Shown piece by piece: positions 1 through 5,925 of a DNA stretch of 64,000 nucleotides. Numbering within the stretch: the stretch's first letter is position 1; every line of letters starts with the position of its first letter. The notes beneath the pieces are model-generated. The model did not search any database. It saw nothing but the letters and a program-made list of their open reading frames with translations, and was not told the DNA's origin. Both the position numbers and the translations under genes were made by a program. The DNA comes from an uncultured Lachnospiraceae bacterium (GTDB taxonomy: Bacteria; Bacillota; Clostridia; Lachnospirales; Lachnospiraceae), in NCBI GenBank assembly GCA_934432595.1, contig CAKRYR010000008.1, positions 1-64,000 of the forward strand. Reading direction: 5' to 3'.

Positions 1-76
1 GGAACTGGCAGACGCACAGGACTTAAAATCCTGCGGGACTTATACTCCCGTACCGGTTCGATTCCGGTCGCCGGCA
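1..76 (+). tRNA. tRNA-Leu (TAA), 5' end cut by the window
   Basis: The anticodon stem CAGGA/TCCTG closes a seven-base loop whose middle triplet is TAA. A long variable arm follows (class II tRNA), then an intact T arm ACCGG/CCGGT and the 3' acceptor half CGCCGGC with discriminator A. The 5' acceptor half and part of the D arm lie outside the window. CCA is not encoded. Confidence 0.93.
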
Positions 77-83
77 TAATTTT

Positions 84-116
84 AAAATAGCACATAATGC
101 GTGCTATTTTGTTTTA
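84..116 (+). terminator. Rho-independent terminator after tRNA-Leu
   Basis: The inverted repeat AAAATAGCAC / GTGCTATTTT has a seven-base loop and is followed by GTTTTATT. It sits 8 bases after the tRNA. Confidence 0.7.
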
Positions 117-157
117 TTCGACTTTGTTGGATATATATGTAAAAATTCATGTAATTT

Positions 158-231
<74 letters not shown>

Positions 232-234
232 TAT

Positions 235-263
235 AACCTGGTAATTATTTTACCAGGTTTTTT
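235..263 (+). terminator. Terminator after tRNA-Arg
   Basis: Inverted repeat AACCTGGTAA / TTACCAGGTT followed immediately by a T run. Confidence 0.85.
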
Positions 264-406
264 AGTTAATAAGAAATTATATCGCATTACTAAATAAAAA
301 TGTTCCATTGGGGACGTGAAGCATTTTCTATAAATAAATTCTGAGAGTTGCACACAATGTAATTAAAGCCTCTTTTATCTAAAGTATGATAATGTTATAA
401 ATATTA

Positions 407-435
407 TTGATTATAAAAATCAAATCGATTATAAT
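407..435 (+). promoter_or_regulatory. Promoter of the HAAS/DUF1700 gene
   Basis: TTGATT and a perfect TATAAT separated by 17 bases. The expected start near 442 leaves a leader of only about 15 bases that contains the GGAGG ribosome-binding site. The stretch 264-406 holds nothing else recognisable. Confidence 0.6.
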
Positions 436-456
436 TGTGTTTATGGAGGGTATTTT

Positions 457-936
457 ATGAATAAAAACACTTTTATTAAAGGATTAAAGGAAACGTTAAA
501 AGAAGGAAATATAAGTGACAGTGAAATAAAAGATACTATAAATTATTATGAATCATATTTTGAAGAGAAAGAATTAAATGGATATAGTACAAAGGATATT
601 TTAGAAGAGTTAGGTGACCCAAGGTTAATAGCAAAAACAATTATTGATACAAGAGGTCCTAATTATAATTCGAGTTCATCAGATACAAATTATAATACTG
701 AACAATATAGTTCTAGAAATGATGATAGGTATGATGGAGCTGAGTATGATAGATTTGGAAATATATATTTTAAAAAGCTAAGTTTAAAAGATAAAATTAA
801 GATAGGTTTATTTATACTTGGTATAATATTACTTTTAATAATTATGCTTATTTTTATGTTTAAAATATTTGTTTTCTTACTACCAGCAATTCTTATATTG
901 ATTATTATACTATTTATTGTAAGACTATTTTGGTGA
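457..936 (+). CDS. HAAS/DUF1700-family membrane protein
   Basis: The N-terminal 60 residues match the HAAS signalling domain style: short helices and the pattern YYESYFEEKE, then EELGDPRLIAK. A linker rich in Ser, Asn, Asp and Tyr (about 65-105) leads to two closely spaced hydrophobic helices (about 113-159) ending in Trp, so the protein probably sits in the membrane with its HAAS domain inside. In other Firmicutes such proteins are usually paired with PadR-type regulators; none is beside it here. GGAGG precedes the ATG by a normal distance. The frame stays open for 31 more codons after the TGA stop, right up to a terminator, so the gene may once have been longer. Precise function unknown. 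Confidence 0.8.
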   Translation: MNKNTFIKGLKETLKEGNISDSEIKDTINYYESYFEEKELNGYSTKDILEELGDPRLIAKTIIDTRGPNYNSSSSDTNYNTEQYSSRNDDRYDGAEYDRFGNIYFKKLSLKDKIKIGLFILGIILLLIIMLIFMFKIFVFLLPAILILIIILFIVRLFW

Positions 937-1032
937 TATAATGATTCTATTGAAGGTGCTAAAATAAGAGAGAAATTATTTATGTATGTAGATAATTTAA
1001 AAGAAATAGTAAATAAATTTATAATAGATTAG

Positions 1033-1076
1033 AATAACAAAGAGTTATCGTCAAAAACGATAACTCTTTGTTATTT
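1033..1076 (+). terminator. Strong terminator after the HAAS gene
   Basis: A perfect 18-bp inverted repeat (AATAACAAAGAGTTATCG and its complement) with a seven-base loop. It ends in TTATT and begins directly after the second in-frame stop (TAG, 1030-1032). Confidence 0.85.
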
Positions 1077-1142
1077 AATAAGAAATTGTGTCGCATTTCT
1101 TGCGACTTTTCTATAGAAATTATGTACTATTTAATATTATTT

Positions 1143-1258
1143 AAAAATGAAAACAGCCTGTGGGGGAACCACAGACTGTTCATGAGGGGAGTATAAATAA
1201 TTAATAAGGGGTTATATATTGAGTAAAAAGTTCATTTGAGGGGAGAACTCTTACTCAC
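1143..1258 (-). ncRNA. Candidate small RNA with four C-rich patches
   Basis: On the minus strand a near-consensus promoter is followed by about 116 bases without a credible reading frame and then a terminator-like hairpin (plus-strand arms 1152-1163 and 1169-1180, each with one unpaired base) with a TTCATTTTT tail. A 5' hairpin pairs plus-strand 1221-1226 with 1251-1256 and 1229-1233 with 1245-1249, exposing TCCCCTCAAAT as its loop. Further C runs lie in single-stranded stretches (CTCCCCTC near 1184-1191, ACCCC near 1207-1211) and in the terminator loop (TTCCCCC). Such patches are complementary to Shine-Dalgarno sequences, as known for UCCC-loop regulatory RNAs of the RsaE/RoxS type. That it is made and acts in trans is inference. 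Confidence 0.6.
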
Positions 1259-1264
1259 AAACCT

Positions 1265-1293
1265 ATTATAGTATATAAGTTAAAAAAATGCAA
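1265..1293 (-). promoter_or_regulatory. Promoter of the candidate small RNA
   Basis: Read on the minus strand: TTGCAT (1293-1288), 17 bases, TATAAT (1270-1265). The predicted +1 is G1258. No gene on the minus strand lies near enough to explain it otherwise. Confidence 0.65.
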
Positions 1294-1492
1294 CGATAAA
1301 TTTAAAAAAAATTGAAAAAATTTTATATAAAGCTAATTTTAAGTATTATTAATAAAAAATAACATATTTTTTTGTATAATGTAACAATTGATTTAGGACA
1401 AGTTTTTATATATGAATAAAAATCTTTAAGTTGAGCAAACTATAGAGTATGAAAACTTTGTTTTCAAAAAAATATATATCTAGGAGGATAAA

Positions 1493-1753
1493 ATGAGTAC
1501 AACATCTAATAACAACACAGGAAACAATTATAATAACAACACAGGAAACAATTATAATAACAAGACAGGAAATAATTATAGTAATAACACAAACAACAAG
1601 ACAGGAAATAATTATAGCAATAACACAAACAACAACACAAACAATAATACAGGAAACAATTACAGTAACAACACAAATAATAAGACTGGCAATAATTACA
1701 GTAATAACACAAACAACAAGACAAGTAATAATACAAATAATAAGACAAGATAG
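1493..1753 (+). CDS. Asn/Thr/Gly/Tyr low-complexity repeat protein
   Basis: An 86-residue protein that after MSTTS is built almost wholly from Asn, Thr, Gly, Tyr, Ser and Lys in units such as NNNTGNNY and SNNTNNKTGNNY. It has no hydrophobic segment, no Cys and no acidic residue. A strong AGGAGG site lies 7 bases before the ATG, and an inverted repeat follows the stop, so it looks like a real expressed gene rather than a chance frame. The coding DNA is itself a tandem repeat of 24-, 36- and 48-base units, all multiples of 12, so copy-number change would keep the frame. Function is unknown; a disordered, polar surface or prion-like protein is possible but unproven. Confidence 0.55.
   Translation: MSTTSNNNTGNNYNNNTGNNYNNKTGNNYSNNTNNKTGNNYSNNTNNNTNNNTGNNYSNNTNNKTGNNYSNNTNNKTSNNTNNKTR
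1508..1750 (+). repeat. In-frame tandem repeat, 24/36/48-bp units
   Basis: Three 24-bp units begin at 1508, 1532 and 1556, each encoding NN(N/K)TGNNY. They are followed by longer units (36, 48, 36 bp) made by inserting extra AAC/AAT-ACA codons. The first two units are identical, which points to recent duplication. Confidence 0.85.
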
Positions 1754-1764
1754 TAAGAATTTGA

Positions 1765-1796
1765 AATTTGGGGTATACTTAGGTATACCCTAAATT
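1765..1796 (+). terminator. Hairpin after the repeat-protein gene
   Basis: The inverted repeat AATTTGGGGTATA / TATACCCTAAATT (one G-T pair) has a six-base loop. There is no T run on either side, so it may be a weak terminator or an mRNA 3' end stabiliser. Confidence 0.45.
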
Positions 1797-1902
1797 ATTA
1801 ATATGATATGTATATATAAGTACTTAGAATAATATATTTAAATCAATTATATATTGTGATGCATATAATATAAATAAGAATAAATTTTATATGGAGATAA
1901 TT

Positions 1903-2208
1903 ATGTTTGGCAATATAATATCTGTTTATGAAGTGGCAGGAAATATTGGTAAATCAGATGTTGTTATTATAGATATTAGAGAAGAATTTAAATATGATAA
2001 GGAACATATTCCTGGTGCGATTAATATTAGAGAGGATAGAATATATGATGTTATACGACAGTATATAGATTTTAGATTGGTTATTTTGTATTGTGATTAT
2101 GGAAATGCGGCAATGAAAATAGTAAGGGAGATATGTGATAAATACAATTGTGAAAATATATACAATCTATATGGTGGATTTAACGCCTATAAAAATAGGA
2201 AATTTTAA
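1903..2208 (+). CDS. Single-domain rhodanese-like sulfurtransferase
   Basis: A 101-residue GlpE/PspE-like rhodanese. Visible family marks are VVIIDIREEFKYDKEHIPGAINI near the N-terminus (the CH2A-type region) and the active-site loop YCDYGNAA, which keeps the catalytic Cys. It ends with NLYGGFNAY, the usual Trp/Tyr-rich tail. Small rhodaneses transfer sulfane sulfur or act as sulfur carriers in the cytoplasm. The first in-frame ATG (1891) overlaps the GGAG ribosome-binding site, so the ATG at 1903 is the better start. It stands alone, with no sulfur-metabolism gene nearby, so the acceptor cannot be guessed. Confidence 0.85.
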   Translation: MFGNIISVYEVAGNIGKSDVVIIDIREEFKYDKEHIPGAINIREDRIYDVIRQYIDFRLVILYCDYGNAAMKIVREICDKYNCENIYNLYGGFNAYKNRKF

Positions 2209-2260
2209 TTGGGCTTTTTTATAGTATTAATTAAAGATAAAAGTTTTAAAGCAATATTTC

Positions 2261-2310
2261 TTGACTATAGGCATATTCTGATTTAATATAATGAAGGATT
2301 AGAATATGTC
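2261..2310 (+). promoter_or_regulatory. Promoter and flanking inverted repeat before the methyltransferase gene
   Basis: TTGACT (2261-2266), 17 bases, TAATAT (2284-2289). A 10-bp inverted repeat GGCATATTCT (2270-2279) / AGAATATGTC (2301-2310) brackets the -10 and the expected start, as an operator or leader hairpin would. Confidence 0.45.
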
Positions 2311-2336
2311 TATTATGATTTGTATGGAGGATTAGT

Positions 2337-3485
2337 ATGAATAGATTTGAATTAATTGCACCTTGTCATTTTGGTATGGAGGCAGTTTTAAAAAGAGAGA
2401 TTTATGATTTGGGTTATGATATTGAACAAGTAGAAGATGGTAAGGTAACATTTATTGGTGATGAAGAAGCTATATGTAGAGCAAATGTTTTCCTTAGAAC
2501 TACAGAAAGAATATTACTTAAAGTAGGAAAATTTAAAGCTACTACTTTTGATGAATTATTTGAAAATATAAAGAAGATAGAATGGGAGAATTATTTACCT
2601 AAAGATGCTAAATTCTGGGTAGCAAAGGCTACTTCTATAAAGAGTAAACTTTTTAGTCCTTCCGATATCCAATCGATAATAAAAAAGGCTATTGTAGAAC
2701 GATTAAAAGGCGTATATGGAATAAATTGGTTTGAGGAAACAGGTAATTCTTATCCTTTACGTGTAAATATTATGAAGGATGAGGTAACTATATGTATAGA
2801 TACTTCAGGAGATTCTTTACATAAAAGAGGATATCGTCGTTTAGCTGGAAAAGCACCGTTAACAGAAACACTAGCTGCAGCGATTATTCTTTTGTCTCCT
2901 TGGAAAAAAGATAGAATATTAGTTGATCCTTTTTGTGGAAGTGGTACAATACCTATTGAAGCTGCAATGATTGGAGCAAATATTGCCCCAGGAATGAATA
3001 GGGAGTTTATCTCAGATAAATGGGATAATTTGATTGATAGACAGCTATGGTATGATGCTATTGAAGAGGCAAATGACATGATTGATAGAGATGTTATAAT
3101 GAATATACAGGGGTATGATATTGATCCTGAAATGGTAAAAATAGCAAGAAATAATGCTAAGATAGCCGAAGTTGATAAGCATATTCATTTTCAAGCAAGA
3201 TCATTGAGTGAATTAAGTCATAATAAAAAATATGGATTTATTATAACAAATCCTCCGTATGGTGAGCGTCTAGAAGATAAAAAGGATATGCCTAAGTTGT
3301 ATAGAGAAATAGGACAAAGATATAATAGCTTAGATAGTTGGTCGGCTTATATAATTACGGGATATGAGGAAGCTCAAAAGTATATAGGAAGAAAAGCAGA
3401 TATGAATAGAAAAATATATAATGGTATGATGAAAACATATTTATATCAGTATATGGGACCAAAACCTCCTAGAAAGAAGGATTAA
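2337..3485 (+). CDS. THUMP-domain class I RNA methyltransferase (RlmL/YpsC family)
   Basis: 382 residues. The N-terminal part (about 1-155) has the ferredoxin-like plus THUMP layout of COG0116, beginning FELIAPCHFGMEAVLKRE. The C-terminal Rossmann domain carries the SAM-binding loop DPFCGSGTIPIEAA (about 199-212) and the catalytic NPPYGERL motif (about 305) typical of N2-guanine RNA methyltransferases. By family it would methylate a guanine of 23S rRNA (m2G2445 in E. coli RlmL). It equals the first half of E. coli RlmKL, as usual in Firmicutes (B. subtilis YpsC). GGAGG lies 7 bases before the ATG. It heads a tight run with the dITPase and phosphoesterase genes (2-bp gap to the next gene). Confidence 0.9.
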   Translation: MNRFELIAPCHFGMEAVLKREIYDLGYDIEQVEDGKVTFIGDEEAICRANVFLRTTERILLKVGKFKATTFDELFENIKKIEWENYLPKDAKFWVAKATSIKSKLFSPSDIQSIIKKAIVERLKGVYGINWFEETGNSYPLRVNIMKDEVTICIDTSGDSLHKRGYRRLAGKAPLTETLAAAIILLSPWKKDRILVDPFCGSGTIPIEAAMIGANIAPGMNREFISDKWDNLIDRQLWYDAIEEANDMIDRDVIMNIQGYDIDPEMVKIARNNAKIAEVDKHIHFQARSLSELSHNKKYGFIITNPPYGERLEDKKDMPKLYREIGQRYNSLDSWSAYIITGYEEAQKYIGRKADMNRKIYNGMMKTYLYQYMGPKPPRKKD

Positions 3486-3487
3486 AA

Positions 3488-4090
3488 ATGATGAAAAAAA
3501 TAATATTTGCAACATCTAATCAAGGTAAGATGAGAGAAATTAGGGATATATTAAAGGATTGCAATTGTGAAATATCATCTTTAAAGGATGAAGGCATAGA
3601 TATAGAGATTGAAGAAGATGGACAAACTTTTGAAGAAAATGCGCTTATAAAAGCTAATACCATTATGAAAATGACAAATTCAATTGTTTTAGCAGATGAT
3701 TCAGGGTTAGAAGTAGATTATCTTAATAAAGAACCTGGAATATATTCAGCAAGATATTTAGGAGAAAATGTGTCACAAGAAGAAAAAAACATATATATTT
3801 TGAATAAATTAAAGGACGTAGATGAAAAAAATAGGACAGCAAGATTTGTTTGTTCTATTGCATGTGCTATACCGGAAAAAGAAAGCTTTACAGTAAGGGG
3901 AATAATGGAAGGGCAAATAGCACATAATAGTGCAGGTGAAAATGGATTTGGATATGATCCAATATTTTATGTGAAAGAATATAATAAGACTGTTGCAGAG
4001 CTTAATTCAGATGAAAAGAATAAAATTAGTCATAGAGGTAAAGCTTTGAGATTGATGAAGGATAAATTAACTGATATGGGTATAATATAA
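3488..4090 (+). CDS. rdgB: XTP/dITP diphosphatase (RdgB/HAM1)
   Basis: 200 residues, the normal family length. The substrate loop ATSNQGKMREI opens the protein, followed by FEENALIKA, the metal and catalytic motif ADDSGLEVD, PGIYSARY, GFGYDPIF and SHRGKAL near the end. All are diagnostic of the Ham1/RdgB family, which hydrolyses dITP, XTP and dXTP to the monophosphate and so keeps deaminated purines out of DNA and RNA. There are two consecutive ATGs (3488, 3491), and either could be the start. It follows the methyltransferase gene by 2 bases and precedes a YfcE-like phosphoesterase, an order common in Clostridia, suggesting co-transcription. Confidence 0.95.
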   Translation: MMKKIIFATSNQGKMREIRDILKDCNCEISSLKDEGIDIEIEEDGQTFEENALIKANTIMKMTNSIVLADDSGLEVDYLNKEPGIYSARYLGENVSQEEKNIYILNKLKDVDEKNRTARFVCSIACAIPEKESFTVRGIMEGQIAHNSAGENGFGYDPIFYVKEYNKTVAELNSDEKNKISHRGKALRLMKDKLTDMGII

Positions 4091-4136
4091 CTGAAGTTCA
4101 GTGTTTAGATTTTATTATACGAGTAGGAGGTTAATT

Positions 4137-4616
4137 ATGAAGATACTAGTTGTAAGTGATTCACATGGGTTCGAAGGTAATTTAAGAAAAGTTATAGAAA
4201 GAGTAGAACCAATAGATATGTTAATTCATCTAGGTGATTTCGAGTCGGGGGAAGATAGAATAAAAAAGATGGTTAATTGTGATGCACATATGGTACCAGG
4301 CAATAATGATTATGCACCTCATTTGGATAGAGATAAAGTAGTTAGTATAGCAGGTCATAGAATATTTTTAACACATGGACATAAATATGGGGTGTATTAT
4401 GGTTTATATGGATTATATGATAAGGCAAAAGAAAATAATTGCGATGTTGTTTTATATGGACATACTCATATCCCTAAAATTAATTATATGGATGATATAA
4501 CTTTTGTTAATCCTGGGAGTATATCATTACCACGTCAAAATTATACTCAACCAACTTTTTTAATTATGGAAATTGATAAAAAAAATGAAATTCATTTTAC
4601 ACTTAATGATGTTTAG
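4137..4616 (+). CDS. YfcE/MJ0936-type metallophosphoesterase
   Basis: 159 residues with every metal-ligand motif of the small calcineurin-like phosphoesterases: SDSHG, LGDFESG, PGNNDY, THGHKYG and GHTHIP, then NPGSIS. Members such as E. coli YfcE hydrolyse phosphodiesters in vitro; the natural substrate is not settled. A strong AGGAGG lies 6 bases before the ATG at 4137, so this start is preferred over an in-frame ATG 36 bases upstream, which lacks such a site. It lies 46 bases after rdgB and is probably the last gene of that operon. A terminator hairpin begins inside its stop codon. Confidence 0.92.
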   Translation: MKILVVSDSHGFEGNLRKVIERVEPIDMLIHLGDFESGEDRIKKMVNCDAHMVPGNNDYAPHLDRDKVVSIAGHRIFLTHGHKYGVYYGLYGLYDKAKENNCDVVLYGHTHIPKINYMDDITFVNPGSISLPRQNYTQPTFLIMEIDKKNEIHFTLNDV

Positions 4617-4650
4617 GCTTTAAAAAAGCCTTATAAATAAAGGATTTTTT
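4615..4650 (+). terminator. Terminator at the end of the rdgB operon
   Basis: AGGCTTT / AAAGCCT with a three-base loop, overlapping the TAG stop. A second short CCTT/AAGG hairpin with a six-T run follows. Confidence 0.55.
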
Positions 4651-4688
4651 CGATTTTAAAAAAAAACAAAAAAAAATAAAAAAAGTTG

Positions 4689-4717
4689 TTGACATTATTA
4701 GTCTCATATAATATAAT
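4689..4717 (+). promoter_or_regulatory. Consensus promoter of the tRNA operon
   Basis: Perfect TTGACA and perfect TATAAT with 17-base spacing, consistent with a strong housekeeping sigma promoter. A leader of roughly 88 bases precedes the first tRNA. Confidence 0.9.
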
Positions 4718-4811
4718 ATATCTTGCGTCGAGGGAAAAAGTTAAAACTTAAACGAGACGAACAAAGAGAATAAGGTATTAAGTCACAAGTAACATTAGAT
4801 GATACTGATAC

Positions 4812-4886
4812 CGGGGTGTGGCTCAGCTTGGCTAGAGCGCTTGATTTGGGATCAAGAGGTCGCAGGTTCGAATCCTGTCACCCCGA
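4812..4886 (+). tRNA. tRNA-Pro (TGG)
   Basis: Acceptor CGGGGTG/CACCCCG, anticodon stem CTTGA/TCAAG with loop TTTGGGA (anticodon TGG), T loop TTCGAAT, discriminator A. First of seven tRNAs in one operon. Confidence 0.96.
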
Positions 4887-4896
4887 CTTAACTTGT

Positions 4897-4967
4897 GCGG
4901 GTGTAGTTCAATGGTAGAACATTAGCCTTCCAAGCTAAATACGTGGGTTCGATTCCCATCACCCGCT
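4897..4967 (+). tRNA. tRNA-Gly (TCC)
   Basis: Acceptor GCGGGTG/CACCCGC, anticodon stem TTAGC/GCTAA with loop CTTCCAA (anticodon TCC), discriminator T. Confidence 0.96.
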
Positions 4968-5017
4968 TACATTAAAAATATATGCAACTTAGCATGTTTT
5001 AATGTAAAAGATTATAC

Positions 5018-5091
5018 GTGCTAGTAGCTCAGTTGGATAGAGCAACGGCCTTCTAAGCCGTGTGTCGGGGGTTCGAATCCCTTCTGGCACG
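5018..5091 (+). tRNA. tRNA-Arg (TCT)
   Basis: Acceptor GTGCTAG/CTGGCAC (one T-G pair), anticodon stem ACGGC/GCCGT with loop CTTCTAA (anticodon TCT), T loop TTCGAAT, discriminator G. Confidence 0.96.
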
Positions 5092-5116
5092 TTCCTTTCC
5101 CAAGGAATAGGTTTAT

Positions 5117-5191
5117 GGTGGGTATAGCGCAGTTGGTTAGCGCGCCAGATTGTGGCTCTGGAGGCCAAGGGTTCGAATCCCTTTATCCACC
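5117..5191 (+). tRNA. tRNA-His (GTG)
   Basis: Anticodon stem CCAGA/TCTGG with loop TTGTGGC (anticodon GTG). Acceptor GTGGGTA/TATCCAC; the extra genomically encoded G(-1) at 5117 faces C73, as required for histidyl-tRNA synthetase. Confidence 0.95.
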
Positions 5192-5213
5192 TTGGTTACA
5201 AAGTAACTGATGA

Positions 5214-5285
5214 TGGGCTATCGCCAAGCGGTAAGGCACAGGACTTTGACTCCTGCATTCGCTGGTTCGAATCCAGCTAGCCCAG
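5214..5285 (+). tRNA. tRNA-Gln (TTG)
   Basis: Acceptor TGGGCTA/TAGCCCA, anticodon stem CAGGA/TCCTG with loop CTTTGAC (anticodon TTG), discriminator G. Confidence 0.95.
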
Positions 5286-5321
5286 TTAGAAGTCAAAGAC
5301 TTCATAATTAAATAAACATAT

Positions 5322-5394
5322 GGGATATTAGCTCAGTCGGTAGAGCACTTGACTTTTAATCAAGTTGTCCGGGGTTCGAATCCCCGATGTCTCA
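5322..5394 (+). tRNA. tRNA-Lys (TTT)
   Basis: Acceptor GGGATAT/ATGTCTC with G-T pairs, anticodon stem CTTGA/TCAAG with loop CTTTTAA (anticodon TTT), discriminator A. Confidence 0.95.
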
Positions 5395-5397
5395 TTC

Positions 5398-5429
5398 ATC
5401 ATGAAGACAACATTAGGTTGTCTTTATGA
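5398..5429 (+). other. Spacer hairpin between tRNA-Lys and tRNA-Leu
   Basis: CATGAAGACAAC / GTTGTCTTTATG with a five-base loop and no T run. It lies inside the tRNA operon, so it is more likely a processing or stability element of the precursor than a terminator. Confidence 0.5.
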
Positions 5430-5441
5430 TTGCAAATAGAT

Positions 5442-5521
5442 GCGGATGTGGCGGAACTGGCAGACGCGCTAGACTTAGGATCTAGTGGGAGACCGTGCAG
5501 GTTCGATTCCTGTCATCCGCA
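5442..5521 (+). tRNA. tRNA-Leu (TAG)
   Basis: Acceptor GCGGATG/CATCCGC, anticodon stem CTAGA/TCTAG with loop CTTAGGA (anticodon TAG), a class II variable arm and discriminator A. Last tRNA of the operon. Confidence 0.95.
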
Positions 5522-5525
5522 ATGA

Positions 5526-5554
5526 AACCTCGAGAGTGTATCTCGAGGTTTTTT
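5526..5554 (+). terminator. Terminator of the tRNA operon
   Basis: Perfect AACCTCGAGA / TCTCGAGGTT hairpin with a five-base loop and a T run. Confidence 0.93.
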
Positions 5555-5580
5555 ATGTTATTAATCCAAGTGACCTATAA

Positions 5581-5790
5581 TTACTTCCTATTATAGAGGA
5601 TGAATTTGATGATACTCCAAAAACAGGATATCCAGATGATATAGAGTTAGGTGATTTAAAAAATCAATATTTAATTATAAGAAGATATGGTATATGTAGT
5701 AAAAAATATGTAATGAAAAATATATGCATTGCTCTAAGTATAGTAGTTATTATATTTTCCGCAAGACTTGCACTATTAAGAGGTAGGTAA
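5581..5790 (+). pseudogene. Relic of a small membrane-protein gene
   Basis: An open frame of 69 codons with no start codon or ribosome-binding site at its 5' end; a stop (TAA) lies immediately upstream at 5578. It reads as an acidic stretch (EDEFDDTPKTGYPDDIELGD), a basic patch (RRYG, SKKY), then one hydrophobic helix (about 20 residues) and LLRGR before TAA. The helix-plus-charge pattern looks like true protein sequence that has lost its beginning. It may belong to a HAAS-like or PspC-like small membrane family, but I cannot name it. The stretch 5555-5825 holds only this relic and a hairpin repeat. Confidence 0.4.
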
Positions 5791-5817
5791 TAGTTCAGCC
5801 GATGGCTGAACTGTTAC
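5787..5817 (+). repeat. Dispersed hairpin repeat, copy 1
   Basis: GTAATAGTTCAGCC / GGCTGAACTGTTAC with a GAT loop: 14 bp with one G-T pair. The same design recurs at 16488-16522 and 41998-42027. It overlaps the stop of the relic and lies just before the leuS promoter. Confidence 0.7.
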
Positions 5818-5825
5818 AAGATTTC

Positions 5826-5855
5826 TTGACAAAAATATTAGTGCTAGTTTATACT
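5826..5855 (+). promoter_or_regulatory. Promoter of leuS
   Basis: TTGACA, 18 bases, TATACT. The leader of about 65 bases is too short for a leucine T-box, and none of its conserved boxes is visible. Confidence 0.65.
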
Positions 5856-5925
5856 TAATGTTAGCGTTTTATGTGCAAAGACTTTGAAATGATTACAATC
5901 GAATATAAGATAGGAGATAATTTGA

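Noticed and set aside
1143..1258. Plus-strand reading of the C/G-rich RNA as a GGA-loop CsrA sponge
   Set aside because: Promoter and terminator tail are both in the minus orientation, so the minus-strand RNA is preferred.
1506..1748. 80-residue Tyr/Cys-rich minus-strand frame
   Set aside because: Pure antisense of the Asn/Thr repeat gene; it exists because the repeat lacks stops in that frame, and it has no ribosome-binding site.
1493..1753. CRISPR array
   Set aside because: The units are contiguous codon repeats without unique spacers, inside a frame with a ribosome-binding site.
4812..5521. tRNA cluster as an integration site for a mobile element
   Set aside because: No duplicated tRNA 3' end or integrase is visible in the flanks.
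5821..5925. Leucine T-box riboswitch before leuS
   Set aside because: The leader is only about 65 bases and has no specifier stem, T-box or antiterminator.
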